Source of the DNA: Flavobacteriales bacterium
GTDB taxonomy: Bacteria; Bacteroidota; Bacteroidia; Flavobacteriales_F; PHOS-HE28
Reading direction: 5' to 3'
Assembly: GCA_016788635.1 (NCBI GenBank)
Contig: JAEUSU010000026.1
Coordinates: forward strand, 62,001-126,000
Length of the DNA stretch: 64,000 nucleotides
Each line of letters opens with the position of its first letter. The stretch's first letter is position 1. Shown one piece after another: positions 1 to 9,012 of the stretch. The translations under genes were made by a program, and so were the position numbers. The notes beneath the pieces were generated by a model that saw only the letters and a program-made list of their open reading frames with translations, ran no database searches and was not told where the DNA came from.

Positions 1-426
1 CTCCAGGCCTTCGAAGGCGAAATAGAGGTAGCGTTGTTTGTCCTCCTCGTCCTCCGCCTCCTTGAAGGCATCCTTTCCCAGTTCGATCACCTTGCCCTTG
101 GGGTCCATGCTGCGGGCCTTCACCTTGGTGACCTCCATCACGTTGCCGAGGTTCACATACACCTTGTTGTTCTGTTCGATCGCGGTGCCATCCCGCAGGA
201 ACTCGCGCATGTGCATGAGGTAGTACTCCACGATGTCCTCCCCCTCTTCGACCCGGTCGACCATCAGGTTGCGCTCGATCACCACATCGATGTCGGTCAT
301 CCCCAGCACTTTCGCGGGCAGGTCGGGTTTCTCAGCCCAGTCGAACGCGGATACGGGGGCATGCTGGGCGCACAGGGCACCGCCGGCGATCAGCAGGGTG
401 GCGGACAGGAAGAACTTCAGGGTCAT
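1..426 (-). CDS. DUF3857 domain protein, N-terminal part (runs off window)
   Basis: About 142 N-terminal residues are visible; the rest lies outside the window. The protein begins with a signal peptide (MTLKFFLSATLLIAGG, probable cleavage near ALCAQ), so it is exported. The part that follows (DVVIERNLMVDRVEEGEDIV, then NVMEVTKVKARSMDPKGKV) looks like the start of a DUF3857 domain, which in Bacteroidota usually precedes a transglutaminase-like domain. Its ATG overlaps the stop codon of the preceding gene in an ATGA arrangement, so translation is probably coupled. The neighbour is a second DUF3857 protein, so this is a tandem paralogous pair at the end of an overlapping operon. The biological role of these proteins is not established; the family name is an inference from sequence pattern. 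Confidence 0.75.
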   Translation of the reverse strand, partial: MTLKFFLSATLLIAGGALCAQHAPVSAFDWAEKPDLPAKVLGMTDIDVVIERNLMVDRVEEGEDIVEYYLMHMREFLRDGTAIEQNNKVYVNLGNVMEVTKVKARSMDPKGKVIELGKDAFKEAEDEEDKQRYLYFAFEGLE

Positions 427-2372
427 GGGCGGTCGGGGGTGAGTACAAGGGAATGGTTCTGTTCCTCTTCGCGTTGGGCCATCATGGCGCGCCAGGCAGG
501 CACCTCGGCTGCTGGGAGAAGCAGCGTGTCGATCGTGTAGGTGGTGCTGCGTATCACGCGTTGGGGGGTGCTCTGTTGAGTGGTCCGGTAACCGAACTTG
601 TCGTGGGTATAGGACACGATGGGCGGCAGATGGGTGACCGAATGGCCTTCAGGGACCTGAAGCACCATCACATGTTCAAGCAATTCGGTGTTATCGAACT
701 CCACTGGGAGCTTGCGGTCTTTGTTGAACACATAGGCAGACCATGGGCGTTCGAGGTCCACCGGAAAGGCCAGGTCCTTGCCCACGCGTGTCACCGCATC
801 GGGTATGCGCCAGTAGTAGACCACCTCAAGCGGGGCATTCCGCTGGTCAAGACCGGTCACCCGCACCGAATCCACCAGGAACTTGTTGGAACCCTTCATC
901 ATGTCCTGGCGGATGATGTTGTTCCACTCCTTCAAAGGTCTGGCGGTGAATACGGCAGCCATGTACGTGCGCACCAGCCCGTGATAGCGGATGATGCCAT
1001 GCCCAACGAGGTCGTTGCCGCGCACATGGACGAACATGGAATCCGACACGAGGTTCCGCTCCTTGGGCACCACGGGGGCCCTGGTCAGAAGGAAGTTCTC
1101 CGGGTCCATAGCCACCAGGACCTGTTTCCCTTGGATGAAACCGCTGGGCAACCCATACGGGCATTGCGCGCAGGTGCCGTCCATCAGCACCATGCCGGTA
1201 TCTACGCGCATGGCCACGATCATATGGTCGTCCACTGCGGGGGTGGGTAGTTCATCATACCGATATGGCAGGCTGCGTGAGCCCACCCAGGCCACGTGAG
1301 CGTCGCAGCCCGCATGATGAAGGAGGGTATAGAGCAGGTTTGACATGCCCTTGCAATCGCCGTATCGCGCGGCATACACCTCCTTGGCGGGGAATGGGAT
1401 GAGGCCGTTCATGCCATCCTCGACGGCCACGTACTTGATATGGTCCTGCACCCAGCCGTACAATCGGGCGGCCTTGGCATGCACATCTTCCAGGCCCAAG
1501 GTCAGCTCATGGCTCAACTCGGCCAGTACCTCGTCATCCGTGCGCAATGCGTCCTTGATGGTGCTGTAGTACCAGCGGTACAGGCGTACCACATCCTCCT
1601 CCCGGCCGGATGAAGGGTTGCGCTTGTCCTTGACCAGGAATTGTACGTGTGGAGCGAAGTAGCGGTAGGCCGGCGAACTGTACTCGCGTGGCACTGCTGG
1701 CATGCTGTCCACCCAGTAGCGCGTCACCACCTTTCCCTTCTTCACGGTGCGCTCGCTGCGCAGTCCGTTCTCCGCGATATGGAAGGGCAGCACCTCCACC
1801 TCAATGTCCGGATCTGTGATCAGGGTAATGGTACTTTCTTCAATGGGGTGGGAGAGTCCGAAAAAGTGCCCCCCCATGAAACGTGCATCGGGATATCCGA
1901 GGCGGTACTCCAAATGGGTGATGGCGCCCGGTGCGGTGCCGGGGAACACGAAGCTCACCGACCGGCTGTCGTCATGGAAGATGTGGTCATCCCGCTCGTC
2001 ACGGTGGGAGAAGGTCTTCACCGGCATCTTCTTGTAGCTGTTGCCTTGCGGCACCATGGTCCATGCGGCAATGCGCTCCAGGGGCACCATGCCGCTGTAG
2101 CTCACCTCCTCGGGGTCCGACCGGCCGCTGAGGGTCTTCAGCAGGATGCGCTCCTGTTCACTGCTCCTGTATCCCTTGATGACATCTCCTTCACGAATGA
2201 CCTCAATGGTGGTATTGTACCGGAGCACAACTTCGCCTTGGTCGTGATGGGCACGACGGTACCGCGTAAGCAGTTCATCCGGTTTCTGTGCGCGTACGGC
2301 CGGGGCGGAAAGACATACAGCTCCCGCCACTACCAACACATCCAGGGCCCTATTTCTCCACCTGCACCACAT
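423..2372 (-). CDS. Secreted DUF3857 / transglutaminase-like protein
   Basis: A 649-residue exported protein. A hydrophobic signal segment (LDVLVVAGAVCLSAPAVRAQ) is followed by a DUF3857 domain (about residues 50-240) and a transglutaminase-like core. The core shows the cysteine in RYGDCKGMSNLL (about residue 340), a histidine in DDHMIVAM and an aspartate in VLMDGTC, consistent with the Cys-His-Asp triad of the papain-like transglutaminase fold. The C-terminal half is the beta-rich extension usual in these proteins. I chose the ATG at 2372; the codon before it is a GTG. The start lies inside the 3' end of the MORN-repeat gene (about 23 nt overlap) and the stop overlaps the next start as ATGA, so the genes are translationally coupled. 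Whether it crosslinks or cleaves a substrate cannot be told. Confidence 0.85.
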   Translation of the reverse strand: MWCRWRNRALDVLVVAGAVCLSAPAVRAQKPDELLTRYRRAHHDQGEVVLRYNTTIEVIREGDVIKGYRSSEQERILLKTLSGRSDPEEVSYSGMVPLERIAAWTMVPQGNSYKKMPVKTFSHRDERDDHIFHDDSRSVSFVFPGTAPGAITHLEYRLGYPDARFMGGHFFGLSHPIEESTITLITDPDIEVEVLPFHIAENGLRSERTVKKGKVVTRYWVDSMPAVPREYSSPAYRYFAPHVQFLVKDKRNPSSGREEDVVRLYRWYYSTIKDALRTDDEVLAELSHELTLGLEDVHAKAARLYGWVQDHIKYVAVEDGMNGLIPFPAKEVYAARYGDCKGMSNLLYTLLHHAGCDAHVAWVGSRSLPYRYDELPTPAVDDHMIVAMRVDTGMVLMDGTCAQCPYGLPSGFIQGKQVLVAMDPENFLLTRAPVVPKERNLVSDSMFVHVRGNDLVGHGIIRYHGLVRTYMAAVFTARPLKEWNNIIRQDMMKGSNKFLVDSVRVTGLDQRNAPLEVVYYWRIPDAVTRVGKDLAFPVDLERPWSAYVFNKDRKLPVEFDNTELLEHVMVLQVPEGHSVTHLPPIVSYTHDKFGYRTTQQSTPQRVIRSTTYTIDTLLLPAAEVPAWRAMMAQREEEQNHSLVLTPDRP

Positions 2373-5300
2373 CACCGTTCCGGTAGATCAGCTTCAGTTT
2401 CACCTTGCCTTTGTCATCATAGTACACCCACTCACCATGGGCTACGCCGCTGCGGTAGGTGGCCCGCATCTCCACCTTGCCATCCGTGCGGTAGATCATG
2501 TGCTCACCGTCCACCAATCCCATTACATAAGTGGACCGCTCGCGAATGACCCCGGTATCGTAATACTCCAGGTCGTCGCCTTCCACGTCACCCACGGAGA
2601 AGCGCATCTCCTCCATCACCTTGCCGTTCTCGAAGTACTCCTTGTAGTCGCCTTCGATCTCGCCATTGCGGTACTTCATGATGCGGCTGCGCTTGCCGTT
2701 GGGGAAGAAGCTCTCAAGCTCACAAACGCCATCGGAGAGGTCCTTGGTAGGCACGGGCTTTCCGTCCGGGCCATGGTAGCTGTAGCCGACCAGCCGTCCA
2801 TGGTCATAGTACCGGATCATCTGCAACTCGCCATTGTAGCTGTAGGCAAGGCGTTTGCCGTGGTCCATGCCGAATACCTTCTCGGTCTCCTGCTCGGGCT
2901 TTCCGTTCCGGTGGAAGCTCTTGTATAGGCCCACCATCCGGTCATCCTCGAAGGTGCGCTCAATGCGCAACTGGCTATTGTCGTGGTAGCTCTTCCATAC
3001 GCCCGTGCGCTGGCCCAGGTCGTATTGTTCCTCGTTCTGCACCTTGCCATTGGGGTGGTAGCCGGTGAAGCGGCCGTGCTTCTGGCCGTTGAAGTACTCT
3101 CCTTCATACTCCTTTCCTCCATCCGGATAGAACCAGACGGCCTTGCCATGGAACATGCCGTTCTTCATGGGTATCCGGCAGTAGGGCTTGCCATTGGCAT
3201 AGACCTCCTCAATGACATAGTCTCCCGGCTTCACTTGATAGCGATGGAATTCCTTGCCGGTGGCATCGTAAAGCACCTTTTCCCACACCATGCCATCACG
3301 GATGTGCTCTTCGTAGGTCAACACACCTTCAGGATCGAAGTACTGCTGCCATCCGTCGCGTTCACCATCCACATAATATTCCACCTTGTTCAACCGGCCA
3401 TCGGGCCAGTATTCCGTGCGCACACCATTCAATTCCTCGTTCACCATGTAGCCTTCGGCCTTCACATCCCCATCACTCCAATAGGACTTGAACGGACCGG
3501 TGCCAGCATCAGGCCCCACCGTGTAGTCGTACAGGATGGAGGGCCGCCCGGCAAGGTCGAAATGGCGTGACTGGCCCTTGAGCTGCCCCTTCACAAAGGT
3601 CTCTTCCGCATCCATGGTGCCGTCGCGGTGGAAATAGGTCCACACTCCATCCTTGGCCCCTTCATCCAGATACACGCCCTTGACGCGGGATGTTCCGTGC
3701 GGCCACTTGCCCTCCAGTTGGAATTTGCCTTTTTGCCTTGTGCCTTCACTGATGACCTTGCCCGAGCGGTCGAAATACCGGTACTTGATCATGAGCCCGC
3801 TCTTGTACTCACGTTCCACATACAAGGTGCCGTCCTCATTGTACTCCTTGGTGATGCCGTGCTCGCGGCCCTGCTCATCGAAATTGATGGTGGTCTTCAG
3901 GGTGCCATCGATGTAGTATCCCTTGATCTCGCCGGTCTCCCGTCCATTGGTCCGCTGTCCTTCGCGGTACATCTTCCCGTTGGAGAAATAGTCCTTGAAG
4001 GGGCCGTTGCCCTTGCCCTCCTTGTAGGTGAACTCATCCTCTGGCTTTCCGCTGGCATAGGTGGACCTGTGCACACCCTGCCGCTGGCCCTTGGTGAAGG
4101 TGCCTTCGAACATGGGGCGGCCATCGGGGTGGAAACCTTTCACCACACCATCGGCTTCATCATCCACCAGGTCCAATTCGTACTTCACCGAACCCACTGG
4201 ATAGAACTGTTTCGCAGGGCCGGTGATCACACCATTGTCGAAGGTCTTGATGGCGAGCAACGCGCCGGAACGTGCGCGTTCGTGATAGATGCCATGGGCC
4301 TTGCCATCCTTCATCGCCACGGAATCCTTCAAGGCGCCGTTGTCGTGGTAGGTGAGGAGCAGACCATGTTCGGTGCCATTGTTCCATTCCGTGCGGCGGC
4401 GGATGGAGCCGTTCTCATGCCAGTGTTCCCATTTGCCGTGTTTGGCCCCCTGCGCGTTGAAGACACCCTTGGCGCTCATGCGTCCGTTGTTGTGGAAGTA
4501 GGTCCAGGTGCCCGTGGGCTTGCCATCGGGTAGTTCCGCATCACCCACGCCGAACAGGTCGCCATTCTCATTGAACACATGCTTCAAGGGTGAGCCATCA
4601 GCCCCGTCAGGGAAGGTGGTGTAGGTCTTGGTCATGTAACCCGCCACCCACGTGCGGAAGGCTGCCACCTTCGCCTTGTTCTTGTCGGCCAGGGCGGTGT
4701 TCTTGGGGTTGGTGCTGTTGGCCAGGCAGTGGTACACGAAGCCTTCATACTGGTTGGCGTTCATCAGGGCCTGGAAGAAGGGCACGTAGAAGGTGTCCCA
4801 GAAACCATCACCCGGCTGGCGCTGGCGAAGGGTGCTGAACAACAGGTGGCTCTGCCGCACGAGGGGAAAGGCGAGGTCCGGCTTCACCTTGTAGTTCTTG
4901 TTCATGCCCACGCGGTTGCGCAGCAAGAGGTCCTCCTCGGTAAAGTCATCACTGCCCGCTGCCAGGTCATAGCCCTGTGGGTCCTCGTCCAGTTTGCCAA
5001 CCACCAGTTCATCCAGGAATCCGATGAGCCGAGCGGTGCGGTCGGTTCCGTAGCGAACGATGATGGCCATGGAAAGGGCCATGGCGCTTTGGGCCAGCTT
5101 GCCTTCCTCCTGCGCCAGGGAGCTCAAGGCCACATGCGCGTCCTGGCTGTAAGGGAATCGCTGCACATTGAGCTTCATCTGTGCCAATGCAGCTTCCTTG
5201 TCGCCTTTTTCCTTTAATGCAAGCGCTTTCAAATGGTGGAAGCGGAAGAGGGCCGGGTGTTCCCTGGCTCCGGCTTCGTGGCTCGCAATGGCCTCGTCGT

Positions 5301-5652
5301 ACTTCTTCTGACCGGCCAGGCTGGCGCCCTTGTTCATGCGAAAGAAGTGCTCCCGGGTGCCCCGGATGGCAATGCCTTCCTCTGCCGACCGGATGGCGTC
5401 ATCATACTGCTTCTCACGCATGAGCACGTTGATCTTCTGCAGCAGCACCCGCTCGTATACACTGTCGCTTCGGTGCACAGAGCCATAAGCTTCCAGGGCT
5501 TTCTTACTGTCCTCGGCCTGCTCATGCTCCAGGCCCTTCATCAACATCTCGTAGCCATGGCTGCGGGACTGCTGGGCGTGTGCGTGGAAGCCCAGCAATA
5601 GACACAGGGCGGGAATGATCAGGTGGCGGAAATGGTGCATCATCATCGGCAT
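2350..5652 (-). CDS. Giant TPR + MORN-2 repeat exported protein
   Basis: A roughly 1100-residue exported protein. The signal peptide (HLIIPALCLLLGFHAHAQ) is followed by TPR-type helical repeats (about residues 30-200). From about residue 350 almost to the C-terminus there are consecutive MORN-2 (YwqK-type) repeats of about 23 residues with the pattern NGxxxGxWxxYHxNGxL, for example HGKWEHWHENGSIRRRTEW. MORN-2 proteins are often auto-annotated as YwqK antitoxins, but this size, export and repeat number do not suggest a toxin-antitoxin role. The start is ambiguous among closely spaced ATGs (MPMMMHH); the first overlaps the upstream TPR gene by about 10 nt. It sits between a TPR gene and two DUF3857 genes in one overlapping operon, so a joint envelope function is likely. 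The specific function is unknown. Confidence 0.85.
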   Translation of the reverse strand: MPMMMHHFRHLIIPALCLLLGFHAHAQQSRSHGYEMLMKGLEHEQAEDSKKALEAYGSVHRSDSVYERVLLQKINVLMREKQYDDAIRSAEEGIAIRGTREHFFRMNKGASLAGQKKYDEAIASHEAGAREHPALFRFHHLKALALKEKGDKEAALAQMKLNVQRFPYSQDAHVALSSLAQEEGKLAQSAMALSMAIIVRYGTDRTARLIGFLDELVVGKLDEDPQGYDLAAGSDDFTEEDLLLRNRVGMNKNYKVKPDLAFPLVRQSHLLFSTLRQRQPGDGFWDTFYVPFFQALMNANQYEGFVYHCLANSTNPKNTALADKNKAKVAAFRTWVAGYMTKTYTTFPDGADGSPLKHVFNENGDLFGVGDAELPDGKPTGTWTYFHNNGRMSAKGVFNAQGAKHGKWEHWHENGSIRRRTEWNNGTEHGLLLTYHDNGALKDSVAMKDGKAHGIYHERARSGALLAIKTFDNGVITGPAKQFYPVGSVKYELDLVDDEADGVVKGFHPDGRPMFEGTFTKGQRQGVHRSTYASGKPEDEFTYKEGKGNGPFKDYFSNGKMYREGQRTNGRETGEIKGYYIDGTLKTTINFDEQGREHGITKEYNEDGTLYVEREYKSGLMIKYRYFDRSGKVISEGTRQKGKFQLEGKWPHGTSRVKGVYLDEGAKDGVWTYFHRDGTMDAEETFVKGQLKGQSRHFDLAGRPSILYDYTVGPDAGTGPFKSYWSDGDVKAEGYMVNEELNGVRTEYWPDGRLNKVEYYVDGERDGWQQYFDPEGVLTYEEHIRDGMVWEKVLYDATGKEFHRYQVKPGDYVIEEVYANGKPYCRIPMKNGMFHGKAVWFYPDGGKEYEGEYFNGQKHGRFTGYHPNGKVQNEEQYDLGQRTGVWKSYHDNSQLRIERTFEDDRMVGLYKSFHRNGKPEQETEKVFGMDHGKRLAYSYNGELQMIRYYDHGRLVGYSYHGPDGKPVPTKDLSDGVCELESFFPNGKRSRIMKYRNGEIEGDYKEYFENGKVMEEMRFSVGDVEGDDLEYYDTGVIRERSTYVMGLVDGEHMIYRTDGKVEMRATYRSGVAHGEWVYYDDKGKVKLKLIYRNGDVVQVEK

Positions 5653-6638
5653 TTGGCGTCGTAGAGTGTTTTCACCTCGGGCCCGTATTGTTTGGTGAAG
5701 CCCATTCGGAGCGCTTGTTCGCAGGCTTCGCAGGCCTTGGCGGTCTCACCGGTGCTGAAACGCACGAGCGCGAGGTTCCTGTATGCGTAGGAGTTGTCGG
5801 GCATCACCTTCAGCGATGCCTCGATGTCCTTGAGCGCACCTTTGGTGTCGCCCAGCTTGAACCGGGTGTATCCGCGGTTGTTGAGCAGGTAGCCGTTCTT
5901 GCTGCCACCGGCAGCCTCCGCCTTGTTGAACCATTCCAATGCCTCTTGGTACTGTCCCTCTTCGCTTAGGAAAAAGGCCATGTTGAGCAGGCCTGGCAGG
6001 TCCTTGGGCTCCAATGCCAGGTAGCGGCGAAGGTAAACAAAGGTCTCCTCCTTGCGGCCCACCTCATGCAGGGCCATGGCGCCATTGTTCAGGGCCCAGG
6101 TGTCGTTGCTGTCGATGGCCAGCACACGCTCGTAATCGGCAATGGCCTCCTCAAAGCGCCGGGTATCGTTGTAGTTGGCGCCGCGTGTGCACAAGGCCTT
6201 CTTTAGATCGGCCGTATCTGTGGCGTGGGCCACGGCGATATTGAGGTCCTCAAGAGCCCTGTCATACATCCGCAGGTCGTTATAGACCCTGCCGCGGTAG
6301 GTGCGCACACGGGGGTTGTCCGGCTCGATACGGAGCGCAGCGAAAAGGTCGTTCATACCCGGTTCGGTCTGGCCCAGGAAGTCGATCCGGCAACGGGCCC
6401 TGAGCAGGAGCGCATCCACCGAGGGTTGGGGCCGCTCTGCCAAAGGGGTGAGTCTGGCCACCGCCTCCTTGCATTTGCCTTTTTCCTTGAGCGCTTCACT
6501 TTGCGCAAGCACGGTGCTGTCGGCCCTATTCTGGCCGTGGCCCTCAATGACACCGCCTACCAGGGTCAAGTACAACCAGAACCATCTGGTAGGAAAGGAA
6601 TAACATGTGTGGCGCAAGGGCAGGGGAAAAGGGGCCAC
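5643..6638 (-). CDS. Exported TPR-repeat protein
   Basis: About 331 residues. A signal-like hydrophobic stretch (WFWLYLTLVGGVIEGHGQ) is followed by tandem tetratricopeptide repeats across about residues 45-320, visible as repeated A-x3-Y-x2-A-x-A patterns such as RFEEAIADYERVLAIDSND and GQYQEALEWFNKAEAAGG. TPRs mediate protein-protein contacts. The start is uncertain. The longest frame begins with GTG at 6638, but a TATTTTG sequence resembling a -7 promoter box covers that codon, so an internal TTG at 6617 giving a shorter signal peptide is a reasonable alternative. It is the first of four overlapping minus-strand genes (TPR, TPR-MORN, DUF3857-transglutaminase, DUF3857). The partner is unknown. 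Confidence 0.8.
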   Translation of the reverse strand: MAPFPLPLRHTCYSFPTRWFWLYLTLVGGVIEGHGQNRADSTVLAQSEALKEKGKCKEAVARLTPLAERPQPSVDALLLRARCRIDFLGQTEPGMNDLFAALRIEPDNPRVRTYRGRVYNDLRMYDRALEDLNIAVAHATDTADLKKALCTRGANYNDTRRFEEAIADYERVLAIDSNDTWALNNGAMALHEVGRKEETFVYLRRYLALEPKDLPGLLNMAFFLSEEGQYQEALEWFNKAEAAGGSKNGYLLNNRGYTRFKLGDTKGALKDIEASLKVMPDNSYAYRNLALVRFSTGETAKACEACEQALRMGFTKQYGPEVKTLYDAKCR

Positions 6639-6670
6639 AAAATAGCCACGTATGTCACACGGGACTGGTT

Positions 6671-7555
6671 TCAGTAGGCGGCGATCACCTCGGTAAGAAG
6701 AACGGCCAACTGGTGCTGCCCGGCGTTGTTCAAGTGGATGCGGTCCGTGTATAGTGCGGGGTCCATCCTGCCGATCATGGGAAGTAACGGAATGCCCCAG
6801 CCGGAGAGCGAATCGCGCAAGGTCCGACCGCGATCATCGTACGCGCCCATGGCCAGTTCATGGCGTTCCGGGTGAAGCAGGACGACCATGGGAAGTTCCT
6901 TAGCACGGGTCTGCAGTACAAGTGCCTGCCAACCGTGGTCGAGGATGCGTTCCTTCGTTGGTGGAGCAGGGGGGAAGTGAGCGTAAAACCACTTGCGAAG
7001 TAAAAAGGCCACGGCACTTGCCGGTTTGTGATCCGGATAGGATGGATGTACGCCCACCACGGGTTCAAAGGTCATGTGGTCGAACGCGTCGTGGCTGCTG
7101 AACACGGCCACCACCAGGTCCGCATCAAATGTTCCGTGCGCCTGCAGGAAAGCGGCCACATTGCCTGCGCCCCAGCTTCCTGCGGATAGGTTGATGACCT
7201 CCGGGGCAGGGCCCAGGCTGTCCGGCCACTCACGCTCCACACGCCTGGTGGCGAGGCTGTCCTGTGTGGTCTGGTATCCACCATTGATCACCGAGTCGCC
7301 CACCACCAGCACACGTTTGCGCCGCTTTGGACCGACCTTTGGAGATCGCATGCCCTCCGCGTTGGTGCTGTAGCGGATGCGCCCGAAATGACAGTCCTGG
7401 TCCGGCAGGGTGAAATACTCATAGCGCGCGTCTGTTCGGTATAAGGGATATCGACGCATACCCCATGCACGCAAGGCCAGCTCAGCAAGCAGGAGCAGGA
7501 ACAGGGTGCCGAACAGGGCCTTGCGGAGGCGCGCCAGTGCCGGCTTCAGTGCCAT
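6671..7555 (-). CDS. Membrane-anchored SGNH/GDSL-like hydrolase
   Basis: 294 residues. A short positively charged N-terminus and one hydrophobic helix (LFGTLFLLLLAELALRAWG) probably anchor the protein in the inner membrane with the rest in the periplasm. SGNH hydrolase signatures are visible: block I RVLVVGDSVINGG (catalytic Ser in GDS), a glycine in LSAGSWGAGN, and block V DRIHLNNAGQ with the Asp-x-x-His pair. Such enzymes are esterases or O-acetyl transferases/esterases; the substrate cannot be predicted. The start is MALKPALARL because it lies 13 nt after the xerD stop and gives a sensible membrane anchor; longer in-frame starts fall inside xerD. It is probably co-transcribed with xerD. 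Confidence 0.8.
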   Translation of the reverse strand: MALKPALARLRKALFGTLFLLLLAELALRAWGMRRYPLYRTDARYEYFTLPDQDCHFGRIRYSTNAEGMRSPKVGPKRRKRVLVVGDSVINGGYQTTQDSLATRRVEREWPDSLGPAPEVINLSAGSWGAGNVAAFLQAHGTFDADLVVAVFSSHDAFDHMTFEPVVGVHPSYPDHKPASAVAFLLRKWFYAHFPPAPPTKERILDHGWQALVLQTRAKELPMVVLLHPERHELAMGAYDDRGRTLRDSLSGWGIPLLPMIGRMDPALYTDRIHLNNAGQHQLAVLLTEVIAAY

Positions 7556-7568
7556 GGCCCGAAGGTGG

Positions 7569-8477
7569 TCAATTCCGCCGGGCGCGGGGGTGAAAGCGCA
7601 TGATGTTGCTCCGCAGGTATTCGCGGTCCAGATGGGTGTAGATCTCCGTGGTGGTGATGCTGGCATGCCCGAGCATCTCCTGCACGGCACGCAGGTCGGC
7701 ACCGCCTTCCACCAGATGCGTGGCGAAGGAGTGGCGGAAGGTGTGCGGGCTTATGGTCTTGCGAATGCCGGCACGTGCGGCCAGCTTCTTCACCAACTGG
7801 AACACGGCCACGCGGGAGATCTGTCCGCCCCGCGCGTTCAGGAAGAGCACATCTTCAACGCCCTTGCGCATGGGAAGATGCACCCGCTCATGGGTCACGT
7901 ACAGACCGATCTGGTCCAAGGCCTCCGGGCTGATGGGGACCAGGCGTTCCTTGTCGCCCTTGCCAATGACACGCACAAAGCCTTCTTCCACATTGATCCG
8001 GCTGATCCGCAAGCCACACAACTCACTCACGCGAAGTCCGCAGCCATAGAGTGTCTCCACCATGGCACGATCGCGGTGGGCGAGGGGGGCTGCCATGTCA
8101 ATTTGCTGCACCATGCGATCGATCTCCTCCACGCTCAGGAAGGTGGGCAGGTAGCGGCCGGTGCGCGGGCTCTCGATCAACTCAGTGGGGTCCTTCTCCA
8201 TGATCCGCTCACGGCGCAGATAGGTGTAGAAGCCACGAACGGCGCTGAGCAGGCGGGCCTGGCTGGTGGCGGCAAGCCCGGCCTTGGAAACCTGGCTGAT
8301 GAACACCTGAAGTTCTTCAAGATCGATCGCTTCGGGTGGAGCAGGCACCGGTCGGTCCAAGGCAAAGGCCTGCAGTTTGGACATATCGCGCAGGTAGGCC
8401 TCAATGGTGCGATCGCTCAGGCCCCGTTCCAGCTTGAGGTGCATACGGAAATCGTCCAGGGTCCGCGTCCAGTCCAT
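7569..8477 (-). CDS. xerD: Site-specific tyrosine recombinase XerD/XerC
   Basis: 302 residues, the normal length for XerC/XerD, which resolve chromosome dimers at dif. An N-terminal SAM-like core-binding domain (about residues 5-90) is followed by the catalytic domain with a full active set: Arg149 (YGCGLRVSELCG), Lys173 (VIGKGDKER), His245 and Arg248 (SPHTFRHSFATH), His271 (LGHASITTTEIY) and nucleophile Tyr280. The C-terminal segment is intact. XerC and XerD are hard to separate by eye; the single Bacteroidota housekeeping copy is usually called XerD. It is divergent from aroQ. The GACCTTTG element ends only 7 nt before its ATG, so the mRNA may be nearly leaderless. Confidence 0.93.
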   Translation of the reverse strand: MDWTRTLDDFRMHLKLERGLSDRTIEAYLRDMSKLQAFALDRPVPAPPEAIDLEELQVFISQVSKAGLAATSQARLLSAVRGFYTYLRRERIMEKDPTELIESPRTGRYLPTFLSVEEIDRMVQQIDMAAPLAHRDRAMVETLYGCGLRVSELCGLRISRINVEEGFVRVIGKGDKERLVPISPEALDQIGLYVTHERVHLPMRKGVEDVLFLNARGGQISRVAVFQLVKKLAARAGIRKTISPHTFRHSFATHLVEGGADLRAVQEMLGHASITTTEIYTHLDREYLRSNIMRFHPRARRN

Positions 8478-8484
8478 TCCAAGT

Positions 8485-8492
8485 CAAAGGTC
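8485..8492 (-). promoter_or_regulatory. -7 promoter element of xerD (GACCTTTG)
   Basis: GACCTTTG matches the Bacteroidota -7 consensus TAnnTTTG at seven of eight positions, treating the two n positions as free. It ends 7 nt before the xerD ATG, which would place transcription start at or next to the start codon. Positions are seen; promoter activity is inferred. Confidence 0.5.
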
Positions 8493-8565
8493 CTGAAGGT
8501 GAGAGGGCCAGAAATGAGGCCCGCGCAAGGAATGATCAACGTAGGGGTGTGTGCCCACCGGTCAC

Positions 8566-8573
8566 CATCTTTG
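8566..8573 (+). promoter_or_regulatory. -7 promoter element of aroQ (CATCTTTG)
   Basis: CATCTTTG matches TAnnTTTG except at the first base. It ends 10 nt before the ATG at 8584 and 16 nt before the preferred ATG at 8590. It shares the short divergent region with the xerD promoter on the other strand. Confidence 0.5.
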
Positions 8574-8589
8574 GGGCATCTCCATGGTC

Positions 8590-9012
8590 ATGCCTGGCAT
8601 CCTTGTTTTGAACGGACCCAACCTGGGCCAATTGGGCCAGCGGGAACCTGGGCTGTACGGCACACAGACCTTGGAGGACATCCTGGCCATGCTGCGCGCG
8701 GCCTTCCCAGCGGTAGCGTTCGCTCATGTTCAGAGCGATCTTGAAGGGGTGCTCATCGAACGGCTGCATGCGGCGAAAGGGCGATCTACCGGGGTGATCA
8801 TCAATCCGGGCGGCTATGCGCATACGTCCGTGGCATTGCGCGATGCCATCGCTTCCTGTGGGGTGCCCGTGGTGGAAGTGCATTTGACCAATGTGCATGC
8901 CCGCGAACCCTTCAGGCATGTGCTGCTCACCGGTGCGGTATGCGCCGGTGTGATCACCGGTCTGGGGCCGGATGGCTACCGGCTGGCTGCGGACCACTTG
9001 CTCCGGCGTTGA
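8590..9012 (+). CDS. aroQ: 3-dehydroquinate dehydratase, type II
   Basis: 140 residues, normal for the small dodecameric type II dehydroquinase that converts 3-dehydroquinate to 3-dehydroshikimate in the shikimate pathway. The family start ILVLNGPNLGQLGQREPGLY contains the active-site arginine and tyrosine loop; INPGGYAHTSVALRDAI carries the Asn/His residues; VEVHLTNVHAREPFRH is the C-terminal substrate-binding stretch. I start at MPGILVLNGPN because it aligns with the family N-terminus; an ATG six bases upstream is possible. The 3' end overlaps the convergent glycosyltransferase gene by 59 bp. The pathway partner aroC is at 33.0-34.1 kb, not adjacent. Confidence 0.95.
   Translation: MPGILVLNGPNLGQLGQREPGLYGTQTLEDILAMLRAAFPAVAFAHVQSDLEGVLIERLHAAKGRSTGVIINPGGYAHTSVALRDAIASCGVPVVEVHLTNVHAREPFRHVLLTGAVCAGVITGLGPDGYRLAADHLLRR

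Noticed and set aside
2350-5652. MORN-2 protein as YwqK antitoxin
   Set aside because: It has a signal peptide, about 1100 residues and no adjacent toxin gene; the family name is a database label.
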